NCBI GenBank assembly: GCA_947452665.1
Contig: CANGEH010000019.1
Coordinates: forward strand, 1-15,000
Direction of reading: 5' to 3'
Length of the DNA: 15,000 bases
DNA from: Caulobacteraceae bacterium
GTDB lineage: Bacteria; Pseudomonadota; Alphaproteobacteria; Caulobacterales; Caulobacteraceae
Position numbers and translations under genes: made by a program. The notes under the pieces are model-generated. The model was not told the DNA's origin, did no database searches, and worked only from the letters and a program-made list of their open reading frames with translations. This document shows positions 13,848 through 15,000 of the stretch, piece by piece (position 1 is the stretch's first letter; the number at the start of each line of letters is the position of its first letter).

Positions 13848-14537
13848 CTATCGCGGCAGGTTGAACCTGAGGCGGGTCGTATAGGTTGCCTCTACAGGCT
13901 CCCCATTAACCGTCATGGGTTTCATCTTCCAGAGGCTAGCGATCTTTTTAGCGGCTTCACCGAAGCCAAAATCAGCTGGTTCCTCTGCAAGAACCTGACA
14001 ATTCACCACTGCACCCTTTGTGGTCACGACGCACTTCACCGTCGCGGCACCTTCTTTTTCCAGGCGCTGAGCGCGTTCTGGATAGAAGCGGGCATAGTCG
14101 TCACCGTTTGGCTTACGCGTCCAGGTCGGGTTCGACACCACGGGGGGTGCGGATACGACTGGCGGCGCCGTGTATTCCCGACGATCCTCCTTCTTCACCG
14201 GCGGAATTTCCAGCGGTGGAGGTGGTGTCACGTCCGGTGGCGGGGCCACGGGCGGACGCGGCTGGATCTTCGGCGGCGGCGGAGGCTTGTCCGACGGCGG
14301 CGGAGGTGGCGGCGGCGGTGGCGGAGGTGGCTTATAAATATCCACCTTGGTTGCCTCGTCCGAATATTCCATCATCTTGGGTTCGAACTTCACCTTCCAG
14401 AGGTAAAGCCCTAGCAGTCCGTGGAAGATGAAGGAGACGGTGATAGCCACCGTGGTTCCCGTGCTTCTCTTCCTGCGGACAGCCCCGTCAAACGGATTAT
14501 GCGCCGGATGGGCAACGTCTCGCTGTTCTTCAGCCAT
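13848..14537 (-). CDS. tonB: TonB energy transducer
   Basis: 229 residues. TonB carries proton-motive energy from ExbB/ExbD in the inner membrane to outer-membrane receptors for iron complexes, B12 or sugars. Seen: a short cytoplasmic tail, one membrane segment (about 28-48) with Ser35 and His39 spaced as in the essential SxxxH motif, a Pro-rich spacer with 12 prolines in a row (70-81) and further PPPPP and PPPP runs to about 113, then the C-terminal TonB domain (about 140-229) with YPERAQRLEKEGAATVKCVV and AAKKIASLWKMKPMTVNGEP. It starts 13 bases after exbD with AAGGG overlapping the exbD stop, so the two are one operon. The Pro runs would need EF-P for efficient translation. It ends at a strong terminator. 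Confidence 0.95.
   Translation of the reverse strand: MAEEQRDVAHPAHNPFDGAVRRKRSTGTTVAITVSFIFHGLLGLYLWKVKFEPKMMEYSDEATKVDIYKPPPPPPPPPPPPSDKPPPPPKIQPRPPVAPPPDVTPPPPLEIPPVKKEDRREYTAPPVVSAPPVVSNPTWTRKPNGDDYARFYPERAQRLEKEGAATVKCVVTTKGAVVNCQVLAEEPADFGFGEAAKKIASLWKMKPMTVNGEPVEATYTTRLRFNLPR
14295..14330 (-). repeat. GC-rich Pro-codon repeat in tonB (12 Pro codons)
   Basis: Twelve consecutive CCN codons (CCA, CCT, CCG and CCC mixed) encode TonB residues 70-81, with five more Pro codons at 14271-14285. Length change by slippage would alter the reach of the periplasmic spacer without breaking the frame if it occurs in steps of three. Mixed codon use suggests the run is kept by selection rather than being a fresh expansion. 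Confidence 0.8.
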
Positions 14538-14550
14538 GCGTAACGGGCCC

Positions 14551-14985
14551 TTACTTCGAGTTGTCTTCGCCGATCAGCGCGACGCTGTAAAATCCGTTAT
14601 CCTGGAGCCCGTTCATCACGCCCATAAAGTCACCATATGTGGTGTCCTTATCAGCCCGAATGAAGATGCGCTCTTTGGTCGGATCGCGTCGTCCAATCTG
14701 CTTTTTAAGATCGTCGCCCAGGGTCTCTCTGGAGGTTATGAAGTCCCCAATATATACGTCACCAGAAGACTGGATCGATATATAGACCGGCTTAGGCGGG
14801 TTTTGACTGGGCTTGGCTACGGCCGTTGGGAGACTAACGACCACCGACACAGTGGCGAGCGGAGCCGCCACCATGAAGATGATCAGCAGAACCAACATCA
14901 CGTCGACAAGCGGTGTCACATTGATGTCGGCATTCTGCCCAAGATCGAACCTACTCCCGCCCGACTTTGAAAGTTTGGCGGCCAT
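14551..14985 (-). CDS. exbD: ExbD/TolR-type proton-channel subunit
   Basis: 144 residues, full ExbD length. Part of the ExbB-ExbD motor that uses the proton gradient to drive TonB. Seen: a short cytoplasmic N-terminus, then DINVTPLVDVMLVLLIIFMV (20-39) with Asp28 in the single membrane segment, matching the essential proton-path Asp of ExbD, then a periplasmic domain with VYISIQSSGDVYIGD and IFIRADKDTTYGDFMGVMN. tonB 13 bases downstream favours ExbD over TolR. The ATG at 14985 has AGGGG about 10 bases upstream, near the window edge. exbB, and perhaps a second exbD, are expected just beyond the right end. Confidence 0.94.
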   Translation of the reverse strand: MAAKLSKSGGSRFDLGQNADINVTPLVDVMLVLLIIFMVAAPLATVSVVVSLPTAVAKPSQNPPKPVYISIQSSGDVYIGDFITSRETLGDDLKKQIGRRDPTKERIFIRADKDTTYGDFMGVMNGLQDNGFYSVALIGEDNSK

Positions 14986-15000
14986 TGGTGTCAGGCCCCT

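Noticed and set aside
13704..14414. 236-codon plus-strand frame rich in Arg and Trp
   Set aside because: It crosses the tonB terminator and reads the antisense of the Pro-codon repeat, which creates its Arg/Trp runs. tonB on the other strand is complete.
14428..14970. 180-codon plus-strand frame
   Set aside because: Antisense to exbD and the start of tonB, both clear family members. No motif of its own.
1..15000. Very frequent GGCCAAGG/CCTTGGCC words, as if an uptake or chi-like signal
   Set aside because: Most copies lie in frame as Ala-Lys-Ala or similar with strong AAG and GCC preference, so codon use explains them. Counting intergenic copies genome-wide against a codon-shuffled control would be needed to revive the idea.

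Overview
The window looks like a stretch of chromosome from a GC-rich alphaproteobacterium, possibly Caulobacterales-like. The strongest support is the tRNA-His gene (11756-11832 minus), which does not encode the usual extra G at position -1 and has a G1-U72 pair and A73. That is the divergent tRNA-His type known from Caulobacter and related alphaproteobacteria. A near-match to a CtrA box upstream of cheW, and the ThiO-, CheW- and TonB/ExbD-type genes, fit this but do not prove it. No integrase, transposase, IS end, CRISPR array or rRNA was seen. Genes are densely packed, and no stretch over 300 bases lacks a gene.

Layout. (1) 1-992 plus: 3' part of a CaiB-type CoA transferase. It converges on, and shares its stop with, a minus-strand block. 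(2) 989-4749 minus, in order of transcription: orphan cheW, a ThiO-like FAD amine oxidase, an acyl-CoA dehydrogenase (ACAD) and an SLT-type muramidase, with gaps of 24-58 bases. (3) 4851-9032 minus: a tight three-gene unit of AMP-forming acyl-CoA ligase, a GT2-GtrA fusion and a GT39-type membrane glycosyltransferase. The first two are joined by TAATG and the second pair by a 4-base gap. (4) 9183-11713 plus: a second ACAD divergent from the ligase, then a vapBC toxin-antitoxin pair behind a striking inverted repeat, then a PaiB-like protein. (5) 11756-12865: tRNA-His (minus) divergent from an epoxide-hydrolase-type alpha/beta hydrolase (plus). (6) 12857-14985 minus: an M48 metallopeptidase with a Tat-like signal and, in a separate unit ending in a strong terminator, exbD-tonB.

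How the genes may work together. CoA transferase, acyl-CoA ligase, two related ACADs and an epoxide hydrolase suggest catabolism of fatty, branched or xenobiotic acids. The ligase-ACAD divergent promoter region holds a 20-bp dyad that could be a shared operator. The GT2-GtrA/GT39 pair is the usual kit for making, flipping and using a polyprenyl-phosphate sugar at the periplasmic face. Its translational coupling to an acyl-CoA ligase is the least ordinary gene arrangement here. ExbD/TonB energises outer-membrane receptors. I see no clear new defence or mobile system. The best leads are the vapB leader dyad, the ligase-glycosyltransferase unit, the cheW control region and the Tat-type M48 peptidase.
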